Source of the DNA: Clostridium_AM sp900759715
Lineage (GTDB): Bacteria > Bacillota > Clostridia > Clostridiales > Clostridiaceae
Assembly: GCA_900759715.1 (NCBI GenBank)
Contig: CAAEXF010000091.1
Location: 50,124 to 114,123 of the forward strand
Direction: 5' to 3'
DNA: 64,000 nt
Position numbers and translations under genes: made by a program. Positions 50,600-60,244 of this stretch are shown here, one piece after another (the stretch's first letter is position 1; each line of letters starts with the position of its first letter). The notes under the pieces are model-generated. The model made no database searches, had not been told where the DNA came from, and saw only the letters and a list, made by a program, of their open reading frames with translations.

Positions 50600-50925
50600 A
50601 AATTTCTTGGTTTATTAAAGATCATATGGAAATTTTATGAAAATATTTGAATATTGTGATATTAATTGGTTATAATAATTATTGTAAGAAGTCTTGAATG
50701 ATTTAACATACAACATGTAAAGATTGAATGCGCTATAAGGGTTATAGCGGCCGATACTTATTAATGTTTTGATATGTTATATACACAGCCTAAGTGTTTT
50801 ATAATGCTCTTATATTAGGAATTCCATATAAGTGATTTTAGAATGAATAGGTTGTAGTGAAATATTCAAGATTTTTTATATATTCCTATAGGATAAGCAG
50901 GTGATGATCACACCTGCTTTTTATG
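50600..50925 (+). ncRNA. Possible small RNA in the gene-free region 50523-51060
   Basis: No ORF over 15 codons with a ribosome site is seen. CGCTATAA/TTATAGCG (50731-50749) forms a hairpin. The stretch ends with a clear terminator, AAGCAGGTG (50895-50903) with CACCTGCTT (50911-50919) and a T run, which has no gene to end. The 5' end is a guess. Confidence 0.3.
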
Positions 50926-51060
50926 TTTTTGTTAAATTAATAAGGACAATTTCATATTTTTATGATAAACTTATCTACAAGAATGGCTTAATAAGAAAAT
51001 TGTGAATTTTGTTTAATTTATATTTACAGGGAATTTCTTTGAAGGGATTGGAGTTGTGTT

Positions 51061-51738
51061 ATGGATATTAATAATATGAAAAATGAAGTCTATATTTTTA
51101 TGGATAAGCTTTACAGTAACTTAAAGGAAGAACTTTATTTATGTAGCGATTTAAAAGAAGTCAATGAAACCTTTGATGAAGAGTATATAAACATTAGCGA
51201 CTATAGTAAAGTATTACAGTCTAATCTTTTGATTAGAAGTCAAAGTGAATTAATAGACAAAAGTTATGATGAAGATAAGATAAAGATTGTGGAAAAAATA
51301 GAAGACATGATTGGCGATATACATATTGTTCATATGGAAATTGATGAAAATAAGCTTTATGTTAAAGAGGAAGATAAACCAATTGCTGCAGAGGAAAAAA
51401 ATAGCGAAAAGAAGTCAACTAAAACTATTGTTGTAATATCTGGTATACTAATTGGTTTCCTTTGTGGAATCATACTAAAAAGAGACATAATAAATGGAAT
51501 AATCATGGGATTTATCGGAGCCGCATTTGGTTTTGCTGCATATGAGATGTATTTCGCTGGAGATAACAAGAATTATGAAAAGGTAATTAGAAAAGACAGA
51601 CTAATGAATAAAAGGCTAGACAAAAAGTATTTTGATATATTGGTAGAGGAAAGAAAAAGAAATATAGAAAGTATTTTGATAAAATATATAGATGATTTTA
51701 ATGATGCCCTGGGGAAGAAAGTTGAAGAGAGTGCTTAA
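51061..51738 (+). CDS. Hypothetical membrane protein, 225 aa
   Basis: An acidic N-terminal cytosolic region (about 1-115), two hydrophobic segments (about 122-140 and 147-165, ISGILIGFLCGIILKRDII and IIMGFIGAAFGFAAYEMYF) and a charged helical C-terminal part with KVIRKDRLMNKRLDKKYFDIL. I recognise no domain. The ribosome site is AAGGGATTGGAG and a strong terminator follows. It stands alone. Confidence 0.65.
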   Translation: MDINNMKNEVYIFMDKLYSNLKEELYLCSDLKEVNETFDEEYINISDYSKVLQSNLLIRSQSELIDKSYDEDKIKIVEKIEDMIGDIHIVHMEIDENKLYVKEEDKPIAAEEKNSEKKSTKTIVVISGILIGFLCGIILKRDIINGIIMGFIGAAFGFAAYEMYFAGDNKNYEKVIRKDRLMNKRLDKKYFDILVEERKRNIESILIKYIDDFNDALGKKVEESA

Positions 51739-51740
51739 TA

Positions 51741-51806
51741 AAAAAACGATAAAATATACTGGAAGCTTTATTTTTATAAAAGTACAGTATATTTTATCGT
51801 TTTTTA
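51741..51806 (+). terminator. Terminator of the 225-aa gene
   Basis: A 20-bp perfect stem: 51741-51760 with 51786-51805, ending in a T run. Confidence 0.85.
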
Positions 51807-51816
51807 TTCATAAACA

Positions 51817-51866
51817 GAATTCTAAGCATTAGATGGGGTTTTAATTTCACCTGATGCTTGGAATTC
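51817..51866 (-). terminator. Hairpin downstream of the DUF554 gene
   Basis: GAATTC-AAGCAT arms (51817-51830 with 51854-51866) with one mismatch, near the stop of the minus-strand gene. Confidence 0.5.
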
Positions 51867-51870
51867 ATTG

Positions 51871-52560
51871 TTATCGCATTAAGTTTAAAATAAGTTGATA
51901 AAAGATTGGTATAAAAACAGCTGGAAGTAAATTTGCAACTTTTATTTTTGACATACCAAGCATATTAAACCCTATACCCATAATTAGAAGACTTCCTATT
52001 GCGGTCATGTCTGTAATGACAGATTGGATTAGAATGGTTTTTAATCCTGAAGTAGCAATAGTTATAACACCTTGGTAAAGTAATACTGAAACAGAAGAAA
52101 GCATTACACCGATTCCTAACGTAGATGAAAAAATTATAGATGCTACGCCATCAAGCATTGATTTAGCAAAAAGTATCTTGTTGTTGCCTTGAAGGCCACT
52201 TTCAAGAGAACCTACTATTGCCATTGAACCAACACAAAATAAAAGACTGGCAGTTACAAAGCCCTCTGAAATTTTTATGCCTCTGCCCTTAAACTTATTT
52301 TCAATTTTATCACCTAATTTTTTTAGTAGGTTATCTATGTCTACTAGCTCGCCGATAAAACCACCTATTACAGATGAAATTATAATAAGCATAACATTAG
52401 ATCCCTTAATTACCCCTGATATACCTATGTAGATAACGCAAAGTGCGAGGCCCTGCATGATGGTATTGCTAATTTTTTCAGGCACACCACCTTTCACTAA
52501 GAGTCCAATCAAACTTCCAACTATAATAGCAGAAAAGTTAACAATAGTTCCTAAAAGCAT
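51871..52560 (-). CDS. DUF554 membrane protein (YqgA-like)
   Basis: 229 residues from ATG 52560, after GGGGGG. About six helices. Family marks: MLLGTIVNFSAIIVGSLIGLL, LCVIYIGISGVIKGSN, FCVGSMAIVGSLESGLQGN and KSMLDGVASIIFSSTLGIGV. Transport role unknown. Single gene. Confidence 0.9.
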   Translation of the reverse strand: MLLGTIVNFSAIIVGSLIGLLVKGGVPEKISNTIMQGLALCVIYIGISGVIKGSNVMLIIISSVIGGFIGELVDIDNLLKKLGDKIENKFKGRGIKISEGFVTASLLFCVGSMAIVGSLESGLQGNNKILFAKSMLDGVASIIFSSTLGIGVMLSSVSVLLYQGVITIATSGLKTILIQSVITDMTAIGSLLIMGIGFNMLGMSKIKVANLLPAVFIPIFYQLILNLMR

Positions 52561-52785
52561 AAAATATCCCCCCAATATTTCTCTAGTAACAATAATATAA
52601 GGTTATTTGGCGGTCAGTTAATTTCCCTATATTATGAAACTTTTTCCCAATATAATTCTATCAGATAAATTATGTTAGTGGAGAAAAATTTAGTGAATTT
52701 GATTAATAAATATGCTCAGGTTTTATTTTGTGAGCATATTTTTTAATTGTGAACATATTTATAGGTATGGGGTAAGAAATAAAAC

Positions 52786-52814
52786 TTGACTATCGAACAC
52801 GTGTTCGATATAAT
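52786..52814 (+). promoter_or_regulatory. Promoter with a perfect LexA/SOS box in its spacer
   Basis: TTGACT (52786-52791), 17-base spacer, TATAAT (52809-52814). ATCGAACACGTGTTCGAT (52792-52809) is an 18-bp perfect palindrome that matches the Gram-positive LexA box (CGAAC-N4-GTTCG) exactly. A repressor bound here would block RNA polymerase. Confidence 0.8.
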
Positions 52815-52855
52815 AAAAATATAAATTACCCAAACAAATGATCGGGGGTATACAA

Positions 52856-53119
52856 ATGGACGAATATAATCTTTTTATTAGAATCAATTATAAAGCATCA
52901 GAAAATGATAGAGTAATAAGTAGTAATACAAGGGTAAATAACAGTAAGGTTAACTCCAACAAATATTTAATTGGTGGAGGAGTATTAAATAGAAAAGGCG
53001 GTACAGTTATATTTACAGCTAAAAGTTTAGAAGAAGTAAAACAAGTGACGCAGGACAAGCCGTTATTAAAAAATATAGAGATGAATTATAATGTAGCAGT
53101 TATTCCAAAAGGAGTTTAA
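52856..53119 (+). CDS. Small LexA-box-controlled protein, 87 aa
   Basis: 87 residues from ATG 52856, 7 bases after GGGGG; the earlier ATG at 52838 is in front of that site. No membrane segment. The C-terminal half (NRKGGTVIFTAKSLEEVKQVTQDKPLLK) weakly resembles YCII-type alpha/beta domains. No catalytic His-Asp pair of YCII is certain. The promoter holds a perfect SOS box, so it should be induced by DNA damage. It is not one of the usual SOS genes I know (recA, uvrBA, dinB, sulA-like). Confidence 0.7.
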   Translation: MDEYNLFIRINYKASENDRVISSNTRVNNSKVNSNKYLIGGGVLNRKGGTVIFTAKSLEEVKQVTQDKPLLKNIEMNYNVAVIPKGV

Positions 53120-53120
53120 T

Positions 53121-53156
53121 AAAACTAGCAGTTTAGCTGCTAGTTTTATTTTTTAG
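53121..53156 (+). terminator. Terminator of the SOS-box gene
   Basis: AAAACTAGCAG (53121-53131) pairs with CTGCTAGTTTT (53137-53147), then ATTTTTT. Confidence 0.85.
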
Positions 53157-53356
53157 AGGACAATTGACAGAGGAGAGAGGACAGTGAAGGTGAGTTTTCT
53201 TCCTTACGTCAGAAAACTAATTTATTTAAGCCTGTATTTCGCTAATGCGAAACATAGACTTATATTGTAGATTAAAGATTTTTCGTAGTGTAACGTAGAA
53301 AAATCCTCCTTCATTGTCCTCTGTCAATTGTCAATTGTCCTCTAATAAAAATTTTG
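53155..53356. repeat. Palindromic repeat element, copy 2 (MITE-like)
   Basis: About 200 bp. Same core as 32261-32515 with ends AGAGGACAATTGACAG and its inverse plus ATAAAAATTTTG on the right. The inner hairpin TTTCGC/GCGAAA (about 53238-53252) has a paired base change relative to copy 1, and the hairpin with GTAGTGTAACG loop is conserved. No ORF. Confidence 0.75.
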
Positions 53357-53419
53357 CGTCATATATGTATAAATATAATGAATATATAAGGTAAATACGT
53401 ATGCGAGAGGTATTTGTTT

Positions 53420-53467
53420 AAAGACTAAGTTTGCATTATTATTAATATTAATGCAAACTTAGTCTTT
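53420..53467. other. Orphan 19-bp perfect hairpin
   Basis: AAAGACTAAGTTTGCATTA (53420-53438) pairs perfectly with 53449-53467. No gene ends nearby; the rest of 53357-53648 shows no gene. A right-arm T run is short (TTTCTGTTT). Confidence 0.55.
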
Positions 53468-53648
53468 CTGTTTCTAGTGCTTTAAAAGCGAATATACCTT
53501 AAAATTAATGTGACGTTATCTAAGGGGCGTAAGCATAATTATAAAATTATATGAAATTTTATTAGGAATTTTTATTAAAAATATTGCATAATAATAAAAT
53601 TAATTGTATAATTATAAGTATAGAAAATAATTAAGGGGGCACAAAATT

Positions 53649-54461
53649 ATGAAGAAAATTTCAGCTTTGATTATAACTGCAGTGATGTCTGTATCGTTAT
53701 TTGCAGGATGCGGAACTAATAATAGTTCAAACAACAATAATTCGCAAAAGGTAGACTCATTACAAAGAGTTAAAAATGCAGGTAAGTTAACTATCGGCCT
53801 TGATGATTCTTACCCACCAATGGAATTCAGAGATGACAAAAATAACTTGGTAGGTTTTGATATAGATTTAGGAAACGAGTTAGCAAAAAAACTAGGCGTA
53901 AAATCGGAAGTAACAACTACAGATTTCAACGGAATTTTATTAGCGCTTAAATCAGGAAAATTCGATATAATACTTTCAGCTTTAAGCATAACGGATCAGA
54001 GAAAACAAGAGATAGATTTTGTTGGACCATACATAGAAGGTGGTCAAATAATGGTAACTAAAAAGGATAATGATAAAATAAATACTAAAGAAGACTTGAA
54101 AGGTAAAGTAGTAGGAGCTCAACTTGGTTCAACTGGTGAGCAAGCAGCTATGAAGGTAGAAGGAATTAAGGAAGTTAAGAGATATGATAAAATTACAGAA
54201 GCTTTCCATGATCTATCTATAGGAAGAATAGATTCATTAATAGTTGACGGTCAAGTTGGAGGATACTATATTAAGAAAGATGGCGGCAACTACAAAATAC
54301 TAAATGAAAAGCTAACAAAAGAACCAGAAGGAATAGGTATAAAGAAAGAAGATAAAGAATTAAAAGAAGCGCTGCAAAAGGCTTTAGATGAACTTAAAGC
54401 AGATGGTACTTTATCTAAGCTTTCAATGAAGTGGTTTGGATACGACATTTATAAGCAATAA
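53649..54461 (+). CDS. Amino-acid ABC transporter substrate-binding lipoprotein
   Basis: 270 residues. Signal peptide with lipobox LFAGC (Cys21), an Asn-rich linker, and the periplasmic-binding fold of family 3: LTIGLDDSYPPMEFRDDKNNLVGFDIDLG and SGKFDIILSALSITDQRKQEIDFVGPY. It should bind a polar amino acid at the outer face of the membrane. No permease or ATPase gene follows; a terminator is directly downstream, so partners are elsewhere. AAGGGGG precedes ATG. Confidence 0.92.
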   Translation: MKKISALIITAVMSVSLFAGCGTNNSSNNNNSQKVDSLQRVKNAGKLTIGLDDSYPPMEFRDDKNNLVGFDIDLGNELAKKLGVKSEVTTTDFNGILLALKSGKFDIILSALSITDQRKQEIDFVGPYIEGGQIMVTKKDNDKINTKEDLKGKVVGAQLGSTGEQAAMKVEGIKEVKRYDKITEAFHDLSIGRIDSLIVDGQVGGYYIKKDGGNYKILNEKLTKEPEGIGIKKEDKELKEALQKALDELKADGTLSKLSMKWFGYDIYKQ

Positions 54462-54484
54462 TTTTAAATAGATTGATATTTTAG

Positions 54485-54518
54485 AGACCTCGGCAAGTTA
54501 TTTGCTGGAGGTCTTTTA
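54485..54518 (+). terminator. Terminator of the binding-protein gene
   Basis: AGACCTC (54485-54491) pairs with GAGGTCT (54508-54514) and an inner CAA/TTG pair, then TTTT. Confidence 0.75.
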
Positions 54519-54675
54519 TGCGTATTTTTGAAGAATTTTAACTGTATATAGATATCAACTAGGTGCATTCAAAAGAAAGATAACTGTAGTATAATTTACG
54601 AATATATTTGAACTTTTTAGGTAAATATAAAATTAAAAAGGAAGCTTACAGTGTATGTAGGGGGTGCTGTATAAC

Positions 54676-56139
54676 ATGAATTCTCTTACAAATAATTTAG
54701 ATGATAATATAAATATAATTTTATCTAACACTCCATCAAACTACAACTTTGTAAAAAGAGAGATAATAATTAAAGAAAATTTAAGATGTTTTATATTGTA
54801 CATCAGTGGTCTTGCAAAACAAGAATTTATAGAAAATAGTATAGTATACCCATTATTGTTTCACATTCAATGTCCAATAAATGATGTTGATAACAAGTCA
54901 GATTATATAGCTAAAAGATATATAGCATCAAGTGATGTACAGGTTACAGCAGATTTAAATACAATATCTATGGAGTTGAAGCGCGGAAAGTGTATTATTC
55001 TAATAGAAAATGAAAATAGCGTTATAGTCTGTAAAACCATAGGAGCAGCACATAGAGATGTTACAGAGTCAAATGTTGAAAAAGTTATAAGAGGTGGAAG
55101 AGAAGCCTTTATTGAAAGCTTAGAAATTAATATATCATTAGTTCAGCAAGGAATTAAAAATGATCATTTAAAAATGGAGACTTTTATATTTGGAGAAGAA
55201 AATCAGATGGATTCAGTTCTTATTTATTTGGACAATGCAATTGACCCTGAGGTGTTAAATAATATTCGAAACAGCATGAACCTTGTAAAAGCTAAACAAA
55301 TATTAGGGCCAGGAATGTTGAGTCAACTAATGAGAACTTCTACTTTGTCAATTTTTCCTCAAGTTAAAACTAGTGAAAAACCGACTAAGGTAATTTCGAA
55401 CATTCTTCAAGGTAAAGCAGCTGTATTAACGGAGGGAGCTCCTTATGCAATGATACTTCCAGCTTCCTTTATAGAATTTTTTCAAGATATTGAAGACTAT
55501 GCAAACAGAGTGTTACTTGGAACTTTTGACAGGTTTATCAGGGTTATAGCTTCAATAATAGTTTTAACTTTACCTTCTATATACCTTATACTCTTAAACT
55601 ATAACAGTGAGCTTACACCTTTAAATTTAATAAAAATAATTATAAGCACAAGACAGAATATCCCGCTTCCACCTTTCTTAGAAATACTTTCAATGGAGAT
55701 TTTAGTAGAAATTCTTAGGGAGGGCGGGCTCAGGCTGCCTAATCCAGTAGGTCAAACATTAAGTATAGTCGGAGGTATTGTATTAGGGCAGGCAGCTACT
55801 TCAGCTGGACTGGTAAGTCCTACTACATTAGTAGTTGTGGCTATTACTGTTATATGTACTTTTGTTATTCCTAATTATGATATGGCTCTTTCTATAAGGT
55901 TTTTACGTTTTGTAGTTCTTTTATTGACTAATTTATTTGCCTTTTTAGGGCTTTTAGTTGCAATTCAATTAATTATTGTAACATTAATAAAAATGGATTC
56001 CTTTGGTGTCCCATATTTTACACCATTAGCTCCACTGAGATTTAAAGGGTTAAAAGATGTTCTTATAAGATCTAAGATAGGAAAACTAAATACTAGAGCT
56101 GCTGGATTTCAAATAAGTAAGAATAAGAAAAATAAATAA
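54676..56139 (+). CDS. gerKA: Spore germinant receptor A subunit, second operon
   Basis: 487 residues from ATG 54676 (TAGGGGGTG upstream; GTG 54664 lies inside that site). Same layout as the copy at 5819: soluble N terminus, RGGREAFIESLEINISL, EKPTKVISNILQGKAAVLTEGAPYAM, and membrane helices with LPNPVGQTLSIVGGIVLGQAA. It is shorter at the N terminus by about 25 residues. First gene of an A-B-C operon. Confidence 0.94.
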   Translation: MNSLTNNLDDNINIILSNTPSNYNFVKREIIIKENLRCFILYISGLAKQEFIENSIVYPLLFHIQCPINDVDNKSDYIAKRYIASSDVQVTADLNTISMELKRGKCIILIENENSVIVCKTIGAAHRDVTESNVEKVIRGGREAFIESLEINISLVQQGIKNDHLKMETFIFGEENQMDSVLIYLDNAIDPEVLNNIRNSMNLVKAKQILGPGMLSQLMRTSTLSIFPQVKTSEKPTKVISNILQGKAAVLTEGAPYAMILPASFIEFFQDIEDYANRVLLGTFDRFIRVIASIIVLTLPSIYLILLNYNSELTPLNLIKIIISTRQNIPLPPFLEILSMEILVEILREGGLRLPNPVGQTLSIVGGIVLGQAATSAGLVSPTTLVVVAITVICTFVIPNYDMALSIRFLRFVVLLLTNLFAFLGLLVAIQLIIVTLIKMDSFGVPYFTPLAPLRFKGLKDVLIRSKIGKLNTRAAGFQISKNKKNK

Positions 56140-56179
56140 CTTTTATAATAAAGAATAACAAATTGTAAGGGGAGCTGCA

Positions 56180-57244
56180 ATGAATATAAATAATAAAATA
56201 ACTGAACATCAATATATAGCTCTTGTGCATAGTGCAATGATAGCGATAGGAATTTTATCTCTTGCTCAAAGTGTAACTAATGATGCTCGTCAGCAGGGAT
56301 GGATATCAGTGATAATCGGTGGATTATATCCTATTGTTGTGGTGATAATGGCTGCTTACATAGATAAAAAAATGAAGCATATTGATTTTTTGAAAATAAA
56401 CAATGAGATATATGGCAAATTTTTAACTCATATAATAGTTTTAATTTTCTTTGCAATTTTTCTTTTTTTTGAAGTGGCAATTATATCTGGTTTCACTAAT
56501 GTATTACACTTAACAATTGTTAACTATATACCAAATTATATAATACTAATAGTAGTTATCTTGATAACTATATATTCAGTTATATATGGACTCACTAATG
56601 TAGGAAGGCTGTGTGAATTATTTTTTTATCTAATGATAGGATTTATAGCTTTAATGATATTTTTTATTCCAATAGGAGAGATAAGAAATATAAAACCTAT
56701 CATTACTTCTTATAAGGATATAATTAAAGCAATACCTGCTACCCTCTATTCATATACAGGAGTAGAAATAAGTTATATTTGCATATCATTTATAACTAAT
56801 AAAAAGAATACTAAAAAAGCAGGTGTCATTGCAGTTTTGACAATAATATTTATATATACATTAAATATATTTATTACTATTTACTTCCTTGGGTGGGAAC
56901 TAACTTCGAAGGTTTCTTATCCTCTTCTTTATTTAGTATCCACTGTACATTTACCTTTAATTGAAAATTTTAAAATATTATTAATGTTTTTATGGAGTAG
57001 TATTATATTTAGAATTTTAGTCTGTTATCTTTTTGCATCCTCCTATTGTTTGTCAAAAGTTATAAAAATGAATTACAGAGGATGTTGTATTATATGTTCA
57101 ATTTTTACTTTGGGATTAAGTTATTTTTTCATACCTGAATATAATAGGACAAAAATTGTAGATGCTATTACTCCTTACGTAGTAATATTTGGAGTACTTT
57201 GGGGAGTTGTAACTGCAATATTAGTTTATTTTAAAACAAGATAG
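56180..57244 (+). CDS. gerKB: Spore germinant receptor B subunit, second operon
   Basis: 354 residues, ten helices, GerB-type permease fold. It starts ITEHQYIALVHSAMIAIGIL and has NDARQQGWISVIIGGLYP, as in the other GerB proteins. GGGGAGC precedes ATG. It lies between the A and C genes, in contrast to the first operon where B is last. Confidence 0.92.
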   Translation: MNINNKITEHQYIALVHSAMIAIGILSLAQSVTNDARQQGWISVIIGGLYPIVVVIMAAYIDKKMKHIDFLKINNEIYGKFLTHIIVLIFFAIFLFFEVAIISGFTNVLHLTIVNYIPNYIILIVVILITIYSVIYGLTNVGRLCELFFYLMIGFIALMIFFIPIGEIRNIKPIITSYKDIIKAIPATLYSYTGVEISYICISFITNKKNTKKAGVIAVLTIIFIYTLNIFITIYFLGWELTSKVSYPLLYLVSTVHLPLIENFKILLMFLWSSIIFRILVCYLFASSYCLSKVIKMNYRGCCIICSIFTLGLSYFFIPEYNRTKIVDAITPYVVIFGVLWGVVTAILVYFKTR

Positions 57245-57304
57245 TATACTATGTCCAATATAAAACTGCAGATAAAAGTAATTATCTATTGGGAAGTGAT
57301 AATA

Positions 57305-58411
57305 ATGAAAGCAATAAAAATGCTACCTTTAATTATTATAATTCCTATCATGCTTTCGGGATGTTACAACATGCGTCCACAGGAAGATTTGGGAATAATA
57401 ATAGGATTAGGATACGATATAGAAAATCAAGGGATTGGATACAAATACAAAGATACCTCAGAAACTTTTATTTTTAAAGGTGAAAGGAAAATAGAACATG
57501 AAGTTTTAAGTGGTAGAAGTAAATCCATATACAGTACTGAAAATGAACTTCAGATGAAGTTTAACAAGAAATGGATAACAGGTACAGAACTAGTTTACTT
57601 AATTGGGGAGAAGAGAGCAAGGTATGGAATTAAAGATATAATAGATGGACAGATAAGAGACCCTATGAGAAGAGAGATAGCAGCTATAGCAGTAAGTGGA
57701 GAGCCGGCAGAAGACGTATATAGAATGAATCCCACATCAGCATCTACTATAGCAGAACAAATTCGTGGAATTTTAAACTTTATTTATATGGATAACTTCT
57801 TCCCTATCAATAATGAAGTATCAGAAGTTTTAAAAATGTATTATCAAGAGGGTAGGAAGATTGTTATGCCTTATATGGAAGTAAAGGAAGAACGGTTTCA
57901 AGTCTCAGGGCTTGCATTATTTAAGGAAGATAAAATGATTAAAAAGGTTTTATTAGATGAAGCCAGACTAATAAATATTCTTAGAAATAATGATGGTATA
58001 GGATATCTAGCTATTAACACGCCAACAAATAACGAATATTATGAAGCTTATTTTAAGAATAAAAATAAAGTTAAGGTAAAGGTTTCAAAAGAAGATAACA
58101 AGTTAAAATATGACGTTTTTGTTACTCTTATTGGAGAGTTAAAGGTGGATACTGTAGATAAGAAGCTAATAACTAAAAAAGAGGTTGAACATATAGAAAA
58201 AGTCTTTGCAGAAGATATGAAAATAAGATTAAATGGTGAAGTGGAGAAAATGCAAAAAGAATATCACACAGATTGGATTGATCTTGGAAAATATGCAGTA
58301 GCTAAATACGGCAGACAAGGAAACTATGATAGTGATGAAACTTTTTGTAATGCCGTAATAAATGTACATGTAAATACTAAAATATCTTCTACAGGACAAA
58401 AGAAAAAATAA
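57305..58411 (+). CDS. gerKC: Spore germinant receptor C subunit lipoprotein, second operon
   Basis: 368 residues from ATG 57305 (GGGAAGTGA upstream); the frame continues upstream but would bury the signal peptide. Lipobox MLSGC, then YNMRPQEDLGIIIGLGYDIE. The Lys/Glu-rich C-terminal part matches GerC domain 3. No small D-subunit gene follows. Confidence 0.92.
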   Translation: MKAIKMLPLIIIIPIMLSGCYNMRPQEDLGIIIGLGYDIENQGIGYKYKDTSETFIFKGERKIEHEVLSGRSKSIYSTENELQMKFNKKWITGTELVYLIGEKRARYGIKDIIDGQIRDPMRREIAAIAVSGEPAEDVYRMNPTSASTIAEQIRGILNFIYMDNFFPINNEVSEVLKMYYQEGRKIVMPYMEVKEERFQVSGLALFKEDKMIKKVLLDEARLINILRNNDGIGYLAINTPTNNEYYEAYFKNKNKVKVKVSKEDNKLKYDVFVTLIGELKVDTVDKKLITKKEVEHIEKVFAEDMKIRLNGEVEKMQKEYHTDWIDLGKYAVAKYGRQGNYDSDETFCNAVINVHVNTKISSTGQKKK

Positions 58412-58479
58412 ATGCTATACTATTTTTAAATAAAATATAGTATTTTATATTAGATTAAGGAAGAGTGGGGGAAGGACTT

Positions 58480-60231
58480 TTGATAAATCTTATTAGAGAT
58501 GAGCTGCAAGGTATCGCTGAAACAATTAAAGCGATAGTTGGCATTGACGTAACAATTATGGATAGAAATTTACTTAGAATAGCAGCAACAGGAAGCCTTA
58601 AGGACAAAATAGGAGCATATGGCCCCAAAAACTCAGTATTTGAAAGATGCGTAAAAACAGGAGAACCTTATCTCATTGAAGACCCTACAACTTGCAGTGA
58701 ATGTATTACTTGTGATATAAGAGGAACTTGCGATGAAAAAGCAGAAGTATGTTTTCCTATAGTTATAGATGACAGAGTTGAAGGCGTTATTGGAATGATT
58801 ATCTTTGATGAAAGACAAAAGGAGACCTTTTTGGAGAAAAAAGATAGTTATACAGATTTCGATAAGAGATTAAGTGAATTTATTTCTTCAAGAATTAGAG
58901 AGAAAAGCATCAATAATAAACTAGAGTATAAATCAAAAGAATTGCTGACAGTAATTGACTCTGTAAATGAAGGAATCATAATCATAGATGATGAAAATAA
59001 AATACTTAGTATAAATAAATATATTAAAGAAAAATTTAGACTAAAAGATTTTGGAATAGTGAGTAAAAACATAAATGAAATACTTCCTGACAAAATAATT
59101 GATAAGTTTATGAAGACAAACTATTGCATAGAAGAAGATCAAGTATCTATTAGTTATAATAATTATAGATACGTGTTTCTCTTGTCAATAAAAGCCATTG
59201 AAGTTAATAAAAAGATTTCCGGTGCAGTTATAACTTTTAAGGACTTTAATAAATTACAACAGTCTGTTTTGAAAGCAAGCGAAAAACATTCGTTATTCAC
59301 CTTCGAAAACATTATAGGGGACAGCCCTATATTTTCTCAAGTTAAAGAACAGGTGAGACTTATTTCAAAGCAAAATGTACCAGTTTTATTATTAGGGGAA
59401 AGTGGTACAGGGAAGGAACTTTTTGCTAGAGCTATTCATTTTGAAAGTGATAGAAAAAATGAAATCTTTATGCCAATAAACTGTGGTGCAATACCAGATA
59501 GTCTTGTAGAAAGTGAACTCTTTGGATATGAAAAAGGGGCATTTACAGGTGCCAGCAGCAGCGGTAAAATGGGTAAATTTGAAATTGCAAAGGATGGAAC
59601 TATCTTTTTAGATGAGATAGGTGACTTGCCTCTTCATATGCAGGTCAAGCTGCTTAGAGTACTTGAAGAAAAAGAAATTGTAAGAGTAGGAGGGTTAAAT
59701 ACTATAAAGGTTAACCCAAGGATTGTTGCAGCTACAAATAAGAACTTATACAAAATGGTAGAAAGAGGAGAGTTCAGGCAGGATTTATTCTACAGATTAA
59801 ACGTAATTCCTATTAATATACCTTCACTAAGAGAAAGAGGATATGATGTATTAGAGCTTTCAATGTATTTTTTGAATAGGTACAACAGAATATACGGAAA
59901 AGACATCGAAGGGTTTACTGATAGCGCGAAAAATGCTTTAATGACTTATTCGTGGCCAGGTAACGTGAGAGAATTGCAAAATTTAATAGAATATGCTATC
60001 AACTTTGAAAAAGAAGAACATATTACGCTGGATACTATAATTAAAAGAATAACTAGTGAGGAGGACATTCCTCTAATTGAAAAAGGATTAAAAGAGATGG
60101 TGGCAGAATATGAAAAACAGATAATCAGTAAATTAATTGAGCATTATGGTGCTGATACTGATGCTAAAAAAATAATTGCTAAAAAACTAGGAATAAGCCC
60201 AGCCACATTATATCGTAAGCTTGAAGAATAA
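58480..60231 (+). CDS. cdsR: Sigma-54-dependent activator with Cys-rich GAF sensor (CdsR-like)
   Basis: 583 residues; TTG 58480 is preferred because GGGGGAAGGA lies just before it, though GTG 58465 is possible. A GAF-like N-terminal domain (about 1-135) carries Cys57 and a cluster Cys72, 75, 78, 84 and 91. A PAS domain (about 145-260), AAA+ domain with GESGTGKE at 306 and GAFTGA at 353, and a short Fis helix (AKKLGISPATLYRKL) follow. It sits next to a sigma-54-controlled cysteine desulfidase gene, as CdsR does in Clostridioides difficile. The Cys cluster may bind Fe-S or sense thiols (inferred). Confidence 0.85.
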   Translation: MINLIRDELQGIAETIKAIVGIDVTIMDRNLLRIAATGSLKDKIGAYGPKNSVFERCVKTGEPYLIEDPTTCSECITCDIRGTCDEKAEVCFPIVIDDRVEGVIGMIIFDERQKETFLEKKDSYTDFDKRLSEFISSRIREKSINNKLEYKSKELLTVIDSVNEGIIIIDDENKILSINKYIKEKFRLKDFGIVSKNINEILPDKIIDKFMKTNYCIEEDQVSISYNNYRYVFLLSIKAIEVNKKISGAVITFKDFNKLQQSVLKASEKHSLFTFENIIGDSPIFSQVKEQVRLISKQNVPVLLLGESGTGKELFARAIHFESDRKNEIFMPINCGAIPDSLVESELFGYEKGAFTGASSSGKMGKFEIAKDGTIFLDEIGDLPLHMQVKLLRVLEEKEIVRVGGLNTIKVNPRIVAATNKNLYKMVERGEFRQDLFYRLNVIPINIPSLRERGYDVLELSMYFLNRYNRIYGKDIEGFTDSAKNALMTYSWPGNVRELQNLIEYAINFEKEEHITLDTIIKRITSEEDIPLIEKGLKEMVAEYEKQIISKLIEHYGADTDAKKIIAKKLGISPATLYRKLEE

Positions 60232-60244
60232 AAGCACGCATGCA

